From contig CATNEN010000038.1 of assembly GCA_950097015.1 (NCBI GenBank), positions 6,497,001 through 6,561,000 on the forward strand: DNA of 64,000 nucleotides, written 5' to 3'. Positions 22,640 to 34,124 of the stretch are shown here, one piece after another. Source of the DNA: Macrostomum hystrix. Taxonomy: Eukaryota > Platyhelminthes > Macrostomidae. The translations under genes were made by a program, and so were the position numbers. The number at the start of each line of letters is the position of its first letter. Positions within the stretch are counted from its first letter, which is position 1. A model generated the notes under the pieces. That model ran no database searches and had not been told where the DNA came from. It worked only from the letters and a program-made list of their open reading frames with translations.

Positions 22640-22880
22640 TGTGTAAAATCAAGAGAGATCAGACAGAATAGATGAGACAGGTGAGGTTTGATAGGGACAT
22701 GGGACACGGGACATGGGAGAGATGAGACACGGGAGAGTACAGGAGTGCTGTGATCAGACATGGTATAGATCAGGCACGGCTGAGATAAGACGGGAGATTA
22801 TAAGACAGAATATATGAGACAGTATAGAGATGAGATATGGTAGAGATGAAACACGAGAGAAATGACCACTTCGTGGCAAC
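22640..22880. repeat. Degenerate short-repeat cluster related to intronic arrays
   Basis: The sequence contains gagatgagacacgggaga and related variants. Read on the minus strand these give ctctcccgtgtctcatctc (the PAPSS intron 2 unit) and ctgtctcatctattctgtc (the 4.5-kb array unit). The matching segment in copy B is at about 52830-53040, where the number of short repeats differs. Confidence 0.7.
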
Positions 22881-23479
22881 TTTTTGCTTCTGTCTTATTT
22901 TCCCATTATGGTGGATTTGAGTGCCTGCCTGCCCCATTGCTATGCGTAGCGTCGTCACGTGTACGCCTGGCGCTTCCCCCTTCTCTGTGTGCGTGTTGCA
23001 TGTGCATTGTGGGGTAGGTGTCGCGTCACAGAGAGATAGAGATGAGAGTGCATGTACGTAGGTGCGACCAATCGCTAAGCTTTGAAGGTAAAATATAAGG
23101 CAACTGTTGGCCAAAGGCCTCTAAGACCTTTTCTGAACAACCTCAGAGTGAGCTTTTCATTCCTTAACATCCATGTTGCATCTCTCCCGTGCCTTATATC
23201 TCCAGATGCGAAATTATGGGTCAGCCAGCTGTAGTCAAGCTGGCTGCCTAACGGCGCCCTCTGATTTCCCATTGACGTCCTTAAAGCATGGGTAAAAATA
23301 CACTATTAAGATTGGAAAAATACTTTTTACTCTCTTTGCAACTCGAGTTTGACGAGCTTCGCGTTTACTTGACGAGCATAGCTTAGTGTTCGCTTAAAGC
23401 TAATTTTACTACAATAGCTTATTACCTATAATTCTCTGTTGCTGGGGGGTATTAGTTCTCTGTTGCTGGGACCTGGGAG

Positions 23480-24687
23480 GTCGGTTGATGAGCTGGAAAA
23501 GCTAGTGTCTAGATGGAAAGATTGTAGCTAGTGTGGAAGTGAGAAAGCTGATCGGCATCGTGCTTACCGCGCATCATCACCGCAGAGGTACCGATGCGGA
23601 TTCAGGGCAGTGTCTGGCACGGAACCGCGCAACGAGGACCCGTTGGCAGCGGGTGCAGCGTGGTGAGTTACTGCAGAACGATACACGTCATGTAGGTGTC
23701 CTTGAAGGTCCGGCTTGAACTTCCAGTGGTGGCTGATGCGCTCCTTTGCGGCGTCAATAGAGTGCAGCGGCTAGTTTGGCCTCGGCGTCGACCAGTGCGT
23801 TCCTAGGCACACCAGTGTGGCTGGGAACCCACTGGAGGGTGATCTTGGTGCGCTGGGCCGCTGAGGCTTCACATCGTCGAGAACCGATTAGGAAGTTGGA
23901 CGGTCGGAAGAGAGAGGCGAAATGGAGCTTTGGCTGTCCGTAAGGATGGCGGCGGCGGGCGGGGCAGTGGCGGCGATGTCTTCCAGAGCCAGGCGAATAG
24001 CGATCAGCTTCATAGGATCTGCACCAGCAGCCGCATGGCCCCGAAGGATTATGAAATTGGACATCGGGTTCAGCAGAATCCAGGCGGCGCCCCCCTTCTC
24101 GACGCCGCCGGAGACCGAGCCGACGGTCTCTCTGAAGTAGAGAAGGGCCGCTGGGCAGCGCAGGCAGATAGTGCGGTTCACGGCGTCGACAACGTCTTCA
24201 CGGGTACCAGGAATCGAGAGGAAGAGCTCGATCCCCGAATCGAGAAGCGATCCTCCCAGAGTGGGAGGCGGGCACCATGGAGTCGGCGTTTCGGTGGCGG
24301 AATCATGCTGTCACAGATGGCACTGGCCGTTGATGCAGTTGACTTGCCTGTCGAAGATGGGATCGCGGTCAATCCGAATTCCGAGAAATTTGAGCTTAGG
24401 TTTGGTCGGATCTGTTGGCCCAACAGCGAGAGTTAAAGTTGTCGGAGACGATTGGTACTGTCCCGTGAGAACAGACAGCACTCCATCTTCGCCGAGTTGA
24501 TGTCAATGCGCAGATCGTCCGCCCACTCTTCGACCATTTTGAGCACATTTTGCAGACGCTCAAGCTTAGCGACATCTTGAAGCTCAACGACATTTCGACC
24601 CGTGGATCAGATCGCAAAGCCATCGGCGTAGCCGCTGTATTCGACCTGCGGGGCCATCCGGCCAGCCCAGTCTTTTACGTACAAAAG
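23480..24687 (-). pseudogene. LINE remnant: reverse transcriptase end and RNase H
   Basis: On the minus strand the order is RT end (24687-24430; VAKLERLQNVLKMVEEWADDLRI-type readings), a connector, and an RNase H domain (about 24180-23750). The RNase H part shows GGAAWILL, AIRLALEDI, ILTDSQS and WVPSHTGVPRNALVDAEAKLA across shifted frames. Frameshifts are numerous, so it is a decayed 3' portion of a non-LTR retrotransposon. The RT part overlaps the LINE remnant of copy B at 53319-53585. It is unlike the better-preserved LINE at 27.6-31.6 kb. Confidence 0.75.
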
Positions 24688-24689
24688 TA

Positions 24690-25860
24690 AAAGGACCGGC
24701 GACGGCTGGCACCAAAAAGCACATGCACCGAAAAGCCCAGCAATCAGTTTTGCATATTTTTATTTGACATTAACAAATTTAGTTTTATAACAAAAGGTTT
24801 TAACGACTTCATATAAATAAACGTAAAAACGATAACCAACAAGCCAATCAGATGCCATGGTATTGCAATTAAATAGGGCCTAGCATAGTAGTATGCCACC
24901 CAGAAAAGAATGTTGCTAAAGTTGGCACTACAGTATTTTGTTTGTTTGCATTTTTTCCTTGCTTTTTGAATTTTAGTTTGTTAAGAATTTTGCTAAGCTA
25001 ATCAAAAGCGTAGGAATGACCGATTTTTCGGCACCAGTTCCAGTTCCAGTTACAGTTCCAAAGAATACATAGTGGAAAATTTATTAAAACATAAACCAAC
25101 TTTGTGCATTTCTTAGCACAAAATGCTTTAAAATATCAAAACTGCCAGAAGAAATCTACTCATAATTTTTTATCCAGATTCTCTGCCTAGTCACTGAGTT
25201 ATAGCCTTCTACTTTATTATAGAATGCATGTCCCATCGAACGCTATGCATTATAAAAGTCAATTGTGAAATTTTTGCAGAAAAGCGAAAATTTATCATTT
25301 CAACCGTCAGAGCGTATCGAGTTGACTTTAAATATCAAAACTGCCAGAAGAGGTCTACTAAATGCGCTGTTAGTAACAGTCACTCAGCCTTATCGTTATC
25401 CTTGATAATTTGCTTTGTTTGTTTGCATAAAGTACATTAAAGTCTGACAAATTCAAGAGCTATTCATAGTCAGTCAATTCAAGTTCCTAAACTAACTTAA
25501 CTTTAGTAATTGTGGATCCAGTAGGCCTAGGCCTACAGCATGGCTTCCAAAGGCTTCATTGTCATTCACATGCATGTGACATCATGTAAACAACTAAATT
25601 TAGCTCTCAAATAGAGCATTTTATGTCCCACAAAGTGTTTGATACTTTTCCTTGTAGTGCACCATATCGTTTCTACTTTGTAGTTTTGTGAAAAATAATA
25701 TATAAACAAATATTAATGTTATTATAAAGTAAATTAAAATAAAATTTTTAATGAATAAAACTTATAGGGATTAAAACTTAGTCATAGTTGCTAAGAAAGT
25801 AGTTGTCTTTCATTATGTTGTAGGGCCATTTTATTATATGATACTTGAATATGTATAGGC
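24690..25860. other. AT-rich intergenic sequence
   Basis: No gene is supported. A short direct repeat containing aatatcaaaactgccagaag occurs near 25133 and 25332. There is a cagttc microrepeat near 25034-25060. Confidence 0.45.
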
Positions 25861-25868
25861 CTATATAG

Positions 25869-26650
25869 TGGCAGAGCTTATTCCCATGGTCCCATTCTGA
25901 TAATTTCAATTTTATCCACACGGATCCATGCTGATAATTTTTTTGCTAATCATCACGGCAGCCTGTAGGCCTATGAATAGGTCTACAGCTCTTTATATAT
26001 GCCGTGCTGTTAATTTCAATTTTATCCACACAGAGCCATGCCAATAATTTTCTGCTTATCCACATGGCAGCTTATATGAATAGGTCTAAAACTTTTTATA
26101 TAAATATGCCGTGTCATTAATTTCAATTTTATCCACATGGTTCTGTTCTTTGAAACAAGGCCCTTTCAGGTTTGAATGTTTTGTTGAACCCTCGAGCCAA
26201 TGGATCAACAAAGTTGCCAGTATGTTCAGACAGTGTTCTACATTTTGACCTACACATTCATTAAACGACATTAATGTCGTCCTTTTTAATTATTGTAATA
26301 ACAACTTACTAAATCTTTTGTCATTGTTATGTGTTATCATTCAAATTTTATTGCCTTAAAAAGCAAGAAGTCTATCAAAGAAAATAATACAAGTCAACCA
26401 GCAGAATTCTAACTTCAGCACCCAACTCGTCACACATATTATACACCATTGTTATTCTTTTACACTATGCATTGACAGTGTACACTATACACTATACTCT
26501 GATCCTTATGCTCAGAGAAGAATAGGTAGGGACTTGAAAGTAGACCTATTCATACAAGCTGCCATGTGGATAAGCAAAAAATTATTGGCACGGATCCATG
26601 TAGATAAAATTGAAATTATCGGCATCGGACTCTGGGAATAAGCACTTCCA
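25869..26650. mobile_element. Non-autonomous inverted-repeat element, 782 bp
   Basis: The left end (tggcagagcttattcccatg) and the complement of the right end (tggaagtgcttattcccaga) match. The inverted similarity continues inward for over 100 bp through gataatttcaattttatc and the ccacatggcagct block. The sequence tatatag flanks both sides (25862-25868 and 26651-26657) as a likely 7-bp target duplication. Inside the arms the phrase aatttcaattttatccaca is itself repeated. No transposase is present and the superfamily is undetermined. Confidence 0.75.
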
Positions 26651-26899
26651 TATATAGCAATACTAGCTTTTTTTGCCCGTTGCTTTTGGGGCAGAAATTT
26701 AAAGCAAAGCAGTAAGTAATTTACGTCTCCGTATTAACTTTATAGTGAAGGTCACCATTTATTTATTTACTGCATTAATGAAAAGTGAAAAGTTTGTTTA
26801 AGGGCGTTTTAAGTAAAAAATATGTGAAAAGTTTGTCCAAACAACCCCCTCTTGATTACTTCTTTAGAAACATGTCTCTTAGCCACTCCTCTATACAGT

Positions 26900-27177
26900 C
26901 AGTGGCAGATCCAGGAATTTTGTTTTGGGGCGGTCTGTCAGGGGAGCGCCATGAGAATCACAGAGGGGGTGCCAGCGGCCGAAAAAGGGCGCCAGGAGCC
27001 AAGAAAGGGCGCCAGCGGCTGAAAAACGGGAGCCAGCGGCTGAAAAAGGGGCGCCAGCGGCCGAAAAGGGGCGCCAGTGCTGCGACTGGCACCCCTGGTG
27101 GGGGCATCTTATTCCCATGATTAAAATTTTGGGGGGGGGGCGACTGCCCCCCGCCCCCCCCCCTAAATCTGCCTCTG
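26900..27177. mobile_element. hAT-like MITE, 278 bp
   Basis: Ends are cagtggcagatccagg (26900-26915) and, inverted, cagaggcagatttagg (27162-27177), with 13 of 16 bases matching. An 8-bp duplication, tatacagt, flanks the element at 26892-26899 and 27178-27185. CAG-starting ends and an 8-bp target duplication are typical of hAT transposons. The interior has several copies of a gaaaaagggcgccagcggc-type motif and long G and C homopolymers. No coding capacity is seen. Confidence 0.85.
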
Positions 27178-27329
27178 TATACAGTATGCATGTACACGCG
27201 TATACATAAGGAAAATAGCCATGGCATAACAATAACAATGTCAAAGAAACAAAATTAAACTGTTTCAGAGTTCAGAGTTAGACAGGTCAAGGTCAATTCG
27301 TGACTACTTTTCTATTAATTGCTTGCGAG

Positions 27330-27578
27330 TCACCTCAAGGCCTGGGGATACACCACATTCTTCGTTCTTCCCCTTGGTGCGAAAATGAATAGGCCAGCTG
27401 GAGTTCCAACACGGGAGCAGGCGACATAAAGCTGCCCATGCGAGAAGCAAGGAGTCTCCAGGTTGATGCCAGCCACCTTCAGTGACTGTCCCTGAGCCTT
27501 GTTAATAGTCATCGCAAAGCACACTCTCACATGGAACTGCAGTCGCTTGAACTGAAATGGCAGGTCTGTGGGGATAAT
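27330..27578 (-). pseudogene. Helitron helicase, C-terminal fragment
   Basis: The minus-strand reading IIPTDLPFQFKRLQFHVR...CFAMTINKAQGQSLKVAGINL...SHGQLYVACSRVG...TKNVVYPQALR, then a stop, is the conserved end of Pif1-type helicases of Helitron RepHel proteins (last helicase motifs). Its upstream part continues in the same gene at 31620-32040, on the far side of a LINE insertion. The 27568-27578 target duplication is shared. Confidence 0.88.
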
Positions 27579-27791
27579 AATGGGCTGTCGGACCCCAACA
27601 GTGGACGCCACCGCAGCACCACCCGGCCCAATGTTTCATCGGAACCCCCAGCGGAAAAACGGGTTGAGGACACGGACGCCGCTGTTGCGGCAGCCCCGGC
27701 CTCAACTCTGGATCCGATTCAGGAGGAACCGATGGAGCTCGGGCAAAACACCGGCGAGGACGAGGAATCGCTCCTGAACAACTCGCCGTAG
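27579..27791 (+). pseudogene. LINE ORF1, C-terminal remnant
   Basis: About 70 codons are open from the element's 5' boundary to a tag stop at 27789-27791 (…[12 protein letters not shown]). The reading is acidic and Ser/Pro-rich, with no zinc knuckles retained. Assignment to ORF1 rests on position only. Its stop overlaps the open frame of ORF2, suggesting coupled translation in the intact element. Confidence 0.55.
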
Positions 27792-27826
27792 GCCAGCAGA
27801 TAGCCGCACGGACCGCCCCTCCTGGG

Positions 27827-30800
27827 GTGAGCTTCCTGCAGCTGAACCTGCACCACTGCATCGCGGCCTCGACCAACCTGGCGCGTGTGGTGGACTTCGA
27901 AAAACCGGGCATCATCCTCCTCCAAGAGCCCTGGACGAAGAAAGGTAAGATTCCGAACATTCCTGCTGGTTTTGACTGTTTTTTCATGCCCCAAAACCCC
28001 AGGGCTGCTGTGTTCGCGACTACCGATCTAAAAGCTTGGTATAGACCAGACCTCTCTGACAAAGACCTCTGTGTCATCCAAACCAACCACATTCTCCCGA
28101 ACCGCACCGTCATCATCGCCTCTATATACATTCCTGGCGACGGTCCTGCGGTTCCGCCCAGTCTCACTTCCCTCGTGGACTACTGCTCAGACCGCGACTT
28201 TGAGCTGCTGGTGGCAGGCGACATAAATGCCCACCACACCCACTGGGGCAGTGTTACCTCCAACTGCAGAGGCGAGGATCTCCTTGCCTACATCTGCACC
28301 ACCAATATTGAGTTCTGCAACTCGGGTGGCACACCCACCTTTGACAATGGACGATGGACGGAGGTCCTTGACGCCACCCTCGCCTCTCAGGGCCTGATCC
28401 CTCTGATTAGGAACTGGCAGGTGTGGGACGAAGAGGAATCTCTGTCTGACCATCGCTTCATTCGTTTCCGGTTGCTAAGCTCCTACTCCAAGCCTGGTAT
28501 TCTGTGGAAAAGGAACGCCCGGAATACTGACTGGACGGCCTTTGCGGAATCCGTGAAGCGCCAGACCAACCAGTTAAAATCCGTTGTTCCTGCCACCTGT
28601 CAAGAAGTGGACGATCTGGCTGATCTACTCAGCATGACCATCTTGACAGCTCATGAAACCTCTTGCCCTCTTAAAGCCTACAAAGGCAAAAAATCCGCTC
28701 CCTGGTGGAACCCAGCGCTTGGAACCCTCCGGCGAAAGGCCAAATCCCTCCAGCGGATTGCGCGGAAAAGCAAGGACCAAGCTGACCTGACCGCCTACCA
28801 GAATGCGATTCGTGACTTTAAGCGTGACACCAGGAAAGCGAAGTCCGAAAAGTGGCGCCAATACTGCTCCGAGCTGGAGGGCGCCCGCCCAACTTCTCGC
28901 GTTGTAAAAGCGCTCACTCTTGACAAAATGTCGAAGCTCTCAGTGATCAAAAGACCGGACGGCCGGCTTGCTGAGAATCCTGGCGAATCGCTGGACATCA
29001 TGCTCGCCAGCGCCTTCCCCCAGACTGCGCCGCTTCAGGACCCGCCGGACCACACTCCGGGTGGGCACATCCTTGCGACAACTATTATCACTAGAGAACG
29101 GACAGCTCGCGCTGCTAACTCCTTCTCGCCTTTTAAGTCGCCTGGACCTGACAACATTTACCCCGCCTTCCTACATGAAGCGGTAAAAAATGACAGGTTC
29201 CTCGGCCTCCTTTGCAACCTGTTCAAGGCCTGTATCACCCTCGGGTACGTACCCAGGTCTTGGCAGGAAGCCACTATCGTCTTCATCCCCAAACCTGGGA
29301 AGGGAGACTACCACTCCGCCAAAGCCTTCCGCCCCATCAGCTTAACATCTTTCTTTCTTAAGCTGCTTGAAAGGCTTGTTCTTTGGCGCCTCCTTCACGT
29401 TGAGCTGAGGAACTCCCCGCTCTCCGCCAACCAGCACGCCTTTCGATCCGGACGTTCCATCGAAAGTGCTCTGCATGCCATCGTCGACAAGCTGGAGCGC
29501 GCCGTGCTTGGCACCGGTTTTGCTCTCTCGCTTTTCCTCGACATTGATGGTGCCTTCGACAATGTGCTCTTCGGAGCCTTTAGGCGAGCCCTGGAACGCC
29601 GGGCTACGCACGAGCACCTCACCCGCTGGATCATGTATATGATCTCTCACCGAACTGCCACCTCGCACCTGCTTGGACACTCCCGTTCTGTGAATGTCCA
29701 GAAGGGAGGCCCGCAGGGTGGCGTTCTCAGTCCGATCCTTTGGAACCTTGTCATGGACGAACTGCTCTGCAGCCCTGACCCGGACCCGGTCCAAAAAATC
29801 GGCTATGCTGACGACGTCACCGCCACCGTGGCCGGACCGTCTCCCCCGGTCCTTAGAGACCTTCTGCAAGCTTTCATCCACCGTGCCGAACGCTGGGCCA
29901 ATGGCTGCGGCCTCAAACTCTCTGAGTCCAAGACCGTCGCCATTATGTTCACCAGCAAACGAAACTGGAGGATTGAGCCTCTCCTTCTCTATGACAAACC
30001 AATCGCCATGGAGAAGCAAACCAGATGCTTAGGTGTCATCCTCGACCACAGGTTGAGCTGGACACCTCACGTCAAATTCAAAACCCGTAAAGCTCTTGCG
30101 ACGCTCGCGCAGATTCGCAGAGCCTTCGGCGCCACCTGGGGCCTCACCCCCCGCCGTCTCTGGTGGATTTACACTACCATTGTAAGACCGGCCATCTCTT
30201 TTGCCGGCTTCATCTGGAATAGTGCCCTGGAGACCAAAGGGGTCCTGGAGGCCCTAAACAAGGTGCAGGGCCGTGCTTGTCGAGCCATCATGAGTGCGGC
30301 ACCCTCCACTCCCTTCGCTGGCATGAATGCCTTCCTGGACCTTCCCCCTTTAGATCTTTTTATCAAGGGGGAGGCGATGAAGACGGCTCGTCGTCTTCTG
30401 GACGCGGGTATCTCCATCCGGAAGCAACTTGCCTTCAGCAAGCGGAACCTCCAGCCCCATGGCGACCTCAGCCTACGGGACCTGGACGCAGCAGGAGGTC
30501 TCAAAATTCTCTCCGACGGAATCCCGTCGACGCTGTGCCCACCGCAAAAATTCAAAACCAGCATTCCGCCTCGACAGGAAGTACGTGACCACGGCCAACC
30601 CCGTGAAATTCACTGCTTCACCGACGGATCGCAAATCAACTCGATCTCTGGTTTCGGCTACTGCATTATGTCCGGAGGGAAAACTTTGGCGACCTTCTCC
30701 CAGCACACCGGCATAAACTCTACCGTCTTCCAGAACGAAGTTCTCGCCATCAGCTCCTGCGCCCTGGAGCTGATCAACCAAAACGTCCATGGAGCGGAAA

Positions 30801-31531
30801 TCTTCCTCCACTCGGACAGCCAGGCGGCGATCCATGCCCTTGGACGCACGCACACCTGCTCGCGCACAGTCCTCGACTGCGTCGCGCAACTCAACCGCTT
30901 AGGGACCCACAACAAGGTGTCCCTAAGGTGGATTCCAGGGCACTCTGGCCACCCTGGTAACGAATTGGCCGACAGCCTCGCCAAGGCCGGTTCGACGGGC
31001 TCGCTTTTTGGCCCCGTGCCTGCGGTCTCCACCCCTACCGCCGTCATCAACACTCGGATTAACCAGTGGGTGACCTCAAAGCACAAGGACAGATGGATCA
31101 ACACCGCCGATTGTCGGCAGTCTCGCGCTGCTGTCCCTTGTCCCTCCACTGCCCTTCGCAAAGCCTTGCTTGGACTGAACCGCAAGGACATCAGGGCAGT
31201 CACCATGGCCCTCTCTGGCCATGGCTGTTTCGCCAGGCACCGCTTCCTGCAAGGCAAAATCCGCAGTGAGGAATGCCCCTTCTGCCTCTCCTATGTTGAG
31301 GATGCAGAGCATTTTATTTGCGACTGCCCCGCCTTCACTCAGGACCGGCTCACCTATCTCGGCCCAAACCCGGATCTCCCCGACGTTTTCAGGCCTGAGA
31401 ACATCTGCCAGCTCGTCCGATACCTGAGGGCCACCGGGCGAGCAACCCTCCACCTCCTGGACACTCCGGAGGAGGACCGCGCTGCGGACGCCGGCACCAC
31501 CGGATCCCCCTGCGCGACACCGCAGCTCTAG
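27827..31531 (+). CDS. LINE ORF2: endonuclease, reverse transcriptase, RNase H
   Basis: A 1234-codon uninterrupted frame. No ATG marks the start and the frame is open further upstream to at least 27782, so the listed start (a GTG) is arbitrary. Residues 1-230 form an APE-type endonuclease ([30 protein letters not shown]). Residues about 440-720 form the reverse transcriptase ([44 protein letters not shown] near 660). RNase H spans about 925-1065 ([27 protein letters not shown]). A C-terminal zinc-like motif ([19 protein letters not shown]) follows. All catalytic motifs I can check are present, so the enzyme may still be active. Confidence 0.93.
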   Translation: MSFLQLNLHHCIAASTNLARVVDFEKPGIILLQEPWTKKGKIPNIPAGFDCFFMPQNPRAAVFATTDLKAWYRPDLSDKDLCVIQTNHILPNRTVIIASIYIPGDGPAVPPSLTSLVDYCSDRDFELLVAGDINAHHTHWGSVTSNCRGEDLLAYICTTNIEFCNSGGTPTFDNGRWTEVLDATLASQGLIPLIRNWQVWDEEESLSDHRFIRFRLLSSYSKPGILWKRNARNTDWTAFAESVKRQTNQLKSVVPATCQEVDDLADLLSMTILTAHETSCPLKAYKGKKSAPWWNPALGTLRRKAKSLQRIARKSKDQADLTAYQNAIRDFKRDTRKAKSEKWRQYCSELEGARPTSRVVKALTLDKMSKLSVIKRPDGRLAENPGESLDIMLASAFPQTAPLQDPPDHTPGGHILATTIITRERTARAANSFSPFKSPGPDNIYPAFLHEAVKNDRFLGLLCNLFKACITLGYVPRSWQEATIVFIPKPGKGDYHSAKAFRPISLTSFFLKLLERLVLWRLLHVELRNSPLSANQHAFRSGRSIESALHAIVDKLERAVLGTGFALSLFLDIDGAFDNVLFGAFRRALERRATHEHLTRWIMYMISHRTATSHLLGHSRSVNVQKGGPQGGVLSPILWNLVMDELLCSPDPDPVQKIGYADDVTATVAGPSPPVLRDLLQAFIHRAERWANGCGLKLSESKTVAIMFTSKRNWRIEPLLLYDKPIAMEKQTRCLGVILDHRLSWTPHVKFKTRKALATLAQIRRAFGATWGLTPRRLWWIYTTIVRPAISFAGFIWNSALETKGVLEALNKVQGRACRAIMSAAPSTPFAGMNAFLDLPPLDLFIKGEAMKTARRLLDAGISIRKQLAFSKRNLQPHGDLSLRDLDAAGGLKILSDGIPSTLCPPQKFKTSIPPRQEVRDHGQPREIHCFTDGSQINSISGFGYCIMSGGKTLATFSQHTGINSTVFQNEVLAISSCALELINQNVHGAEIFLHSDSQAAIHALGRTHTCSRTVLDCVAQLNRLGTHNKVSLRWIPGHSGHPGNELADSLAKAGSTGSLFGPVPAVSTPTAVINTRINQWVTSKHKDRWINTADCRQSRAAVPCPSTALRKALLGLNRKDIRAVTMALSGHGCFARHRFLQGKIRSEECPFCLSYVEDAEHFICDCPAFTQDRLTYLGPNPDLPDVFRPENICQLVRYLRATGRATLHLLDTPEEDRAADAGTTGSPCATPQL

Positions 31532-31619
31532 TTGCCCGTGGTCGCCAGGGGCTAGCGGAATGGGCGGCAACGCCTCCCCGCTGCATCCGGAAGATGCCCC
31601 CTGCAGCTAAGTCAAGTAA

Positions 31620-32043
31620 GTGGGGATAATTGGAATCCGGGGAACGAACACAGACTCTCCTCTGCCAGATCCAGTCATTATCGTGGCCTCAATCATGTGT
31701 GGGAAGAGCCGCCTGACTATCAGTCTGGTGCCGTTACACAGCCTTGGCGCATTCAGGTTGCGGAGGAGCATAATTGGTGCCCCAACTTTCAGCTGCAAGT
31801 TGTGCGATGGAGTTCCAGGAGGATCTAGAGAGTTCAGAAACTCAACAGGATACTCCACAGTGGTGTCATCAGTCAACGTTGTATTAATTGACTTGTAGGT
31901 GAAAACTGCACCTGGCAACTCCTGAAGCAGTTGGTAGTTAATTTCGTTGGCGGCATCATTTCTAGGACACAGAATTGCCCTCTCTGACAGCCAGTCAAAG
32001 TCAGCATATCGAACCATCAGGTTCGGGTAAAATTTTGCCTTGA
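31620..32043 (-). pseudogene. Helitron helicase, fragment upstream of the LINE insertion
   Basis: Minus-strand readings SERAILCPRNDAANEINYQLL, VGAPIMLLRNLNAPRLCNGT and GESVFVPRIPIIPT match the Pif1-type helicase of Helitrons. They continue directly into the 27330-27578 fragment when the LINE is ignored. The 5' boundary, near 32043, is abrupt and joins a dispersed repeat. The Rep nuclease part of a Helitron is absent from the window. Confidence 0.88.
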
Positions 32044-32045
32044 GC

Positions 32046-32205
32046 TTTTTTGACGATTTTTGAGCAGTTTTTGCACTTTTGAGCAGGAAGGAAAAGATTT
32101 TTCGGGAATTCGAGTAGTCTATTGCACTCAGCGTAGGTGGTTTTAGGTATGTGCAAAGTTTGGTGCGATTTGGTTGAGCGGTTTCGGCGTCTATAAAGAC
32201 AAAAG
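32046..32205. repeat. Direct repeat, copy 1 of 2 (about 160 bp)
   Basis: From tttttgacgatttttgagca to tctataaagacaaaag. It is nearly identical to 32573-32734. The identity of the repeat is unknown; see the second copy for its tail. Confidence 0.88.
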
Positions 32206-32572
32206 ACAGACACTGGGACGCCACCGCACTCACCGCACTCAGTCTCAGTGCTGCTTGGGGGCCAGTAGACAGTCTAGGGGTTTGGGCTGTGTACATTCAC
32301 GGCTTGAAATACAATGTACAGTCTGGGGCTTCGGCGCCCGGGGAAGGGAGGGGGTGGCTGTAATAAAATTTGGCCCGCAGAGTGGCGGAGGGGAGTTGGG
32401 GTGGCTGTCCTCGGAAAACAAAAAGTGACTCACTTTGAGATGATGCAGCTTTGCTCTGGATTGAGTAGAGATGTTCAAAATTGACAGCATTGTTGGAAAA
32501 CATGTAAAGTGTAAGTGGATCAAATTTGGAGAAAATCTGACAAAGTGGGGCGACGATATGTCGAATTAAGTG

Positions 32573-32734
32573 ATTTTTTGACGATTTTTGAGCAGTTTTT
32601 TGCACTTTTGAGCAGGAAGGAAATGATTTTTCGGGAATTTGAGTAGCCTATTGCACTCAGCGTAGGTGGTTTTAGGTATGTGCAAAGTTTGGTGCGATTT
32701 GGTTGAGCGGTTTCGGCGTCTATAAAGACAAAAG
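32573..32734. repeat. Direct repeat, copy 2 of 2 (about 162 bp)
   Basis: Second copy of the 32046-32205 sequence. It is followed by a (ca)n run and ttatatatatagata, which looks like the 3' end of a short dispersed retroelement. The 368 bp between the copies carries no gene. Two copies of an unclassified non-autonomous element is my preferred reading. Confidence 0.85.
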
Positions 32735-32769
32735 GTTGCACACACACACAGACAGAGTTTTCACTTTTA

Positions 32770-34060
32770 TATATATAGATAATATGTTATAGGGCAAAAA
32801 TAAGTATGAAATTAACTATCGTATCTCTAGTAACTAAATTTGTTTTAATGTTTCCAATAAATATTTGCTTTAATGCACCTGAATGTTACTTTTAATGCAC
32901 CAAAATAAAAATTATTTTGTTATTATAGCAGGGTAGCCATTAGCCTATAAATACACAGGAAAGAACTGAAGGAAGAGCAACCTTGTCGAATGTGAAACAT
33001 TGTAAAAGACCTAAGGTTCAAATAAGTGTGTTCAAAACTATATATCTAAAAGGAGTTTCCTAGAAGTTATTCATTTCATATGAAGAAAGATATAGAAGAA
33101 AAGCTGTAATACTTAGATCATTGGTAACACCTTAAAAGGGGACTGAATATTACAAACCAGATAGCCTACCCAGCTTAAGAATAAAAATATAATCTTATGA
33201 ATGATATGAAATAACTAAGTAACTAAAAACTCAGTCATTATATGAAAACGCTACCAAATTCAAATTAAATACACTACCATTAAGAGTTAAAAGCTCATAT
33301 TGTGTCAAATTTATAAGAATAAAAAAGACTAAAATTGTTAAGAATCTAACCACTGTAGGGCAAGATAAATCTATAAGAGCCCTATGACAAATATATTTAT
33401 GTATATTACAAATTGGTGCATTTTGTTCTGAACAAATCATTAAAATGAAATTTTCTATTTAAATCAAGCAACTTTAAAAGTAGTATAAAATAGTAAATGT
33501 CAATTAGCCTTTGCCCATAGACCATTTCATTAGTTTTTGTATTTAATATAGAAACTGATCTCTAGTCAAACATATTTATTAGCATCATGCTGAAGTTATG
33601 CTAGACTAGACTGTATTAATTTTGATCCCCTGAAAATTTAGGCAATTTACTATTTAATAAATGTAAAAAGTTAACATTTAAGACTTAAAACTAATAAAAT
33701 GGTACTTGATATGTAAAAGAACTTTGCTTTATCAGCAATGTATTGAAATCTATCAATTGTTTTAAAGAAAAATACAGAAAAAGTGGACTTTAATAAATTC
33801 AGCAAAAGTATAGACCTAACCTAATAATTGATTTCATAAGTTAATTCGAATTGAAAGCATATAAATGGAGTAATGTATATTATATTATATTATGTTATTA
33901 TATATAACTGTTAGGATTTTTCTGAGTAGAATATATTGCCAAAGGCACAGATAACGTGCATGGTTAAGATATTGAGTGAACTTTACTTTGATTGTAGATA
34001 TTGTTACTAATAACATCAAGATAAACATAATTGATACTATTAAAATAATCCCAATCTTTT
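32770..34060. other. AT-rich intergenic sequence
   Basis: Very AT-rich, with only short random open frames and a tatat microrepeat near 33870-33905. The end may contain a 5' UTR intron of the LITAF-like gene: an acceptor-like tttcag occurs at 34064-34069. Confidence 0.45.
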
Positions 34061-34124
34061 TTATTTCAGATTCTGAATATATAAATTATTCGAGCCTTAA
34101 GTTAATTTGGTATTCATTTCTACA

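Larger units (their letters stand above)
16157..24687. repeat. Segmental duplication, copy A
   Basis: From atttttctggcagtcaaagc onward this region aligns with 48856-53590. The homologous parts are 16157-17106, 22178-about 22490, about 22485-23147 and 24433-24687. A Gypsy element with its target duplication (17107-22177) is inserted in this copy only. Copy A also keeps 23148-24432, which copy B lacks. Homology stops at ggaccggcga near 24690. Confidence 0.9.
27579..31619 (+). mobile_element. Non-LTR retrotransposon (LINE) with RNase H, 5'-truncated
   Basis: The element is flanked by an 11-bp duplication gtggggataat (27568-27578 and 31620-31630) and lies within a Helitron helicase gene of opposite orientation. 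It holds the tail of ORF1 and a full-length ORF2. The 3' end is a short taagtcaagtaa tail rather than a long poly(A). EN-RT-RNase H order suggests the I/R1/LOA group (inference). The 5' boundary lies inside ORF1, as expected for incomplete reverse transcription. Confidence 0.9.

Noticed and set aside
26785-27120. A 111-codon frame with repeated RQRLKKG-type residues
   Set aside because: It is the interior of the hAT-like MITE. The basic repeat comes from the internal DNA tandem.
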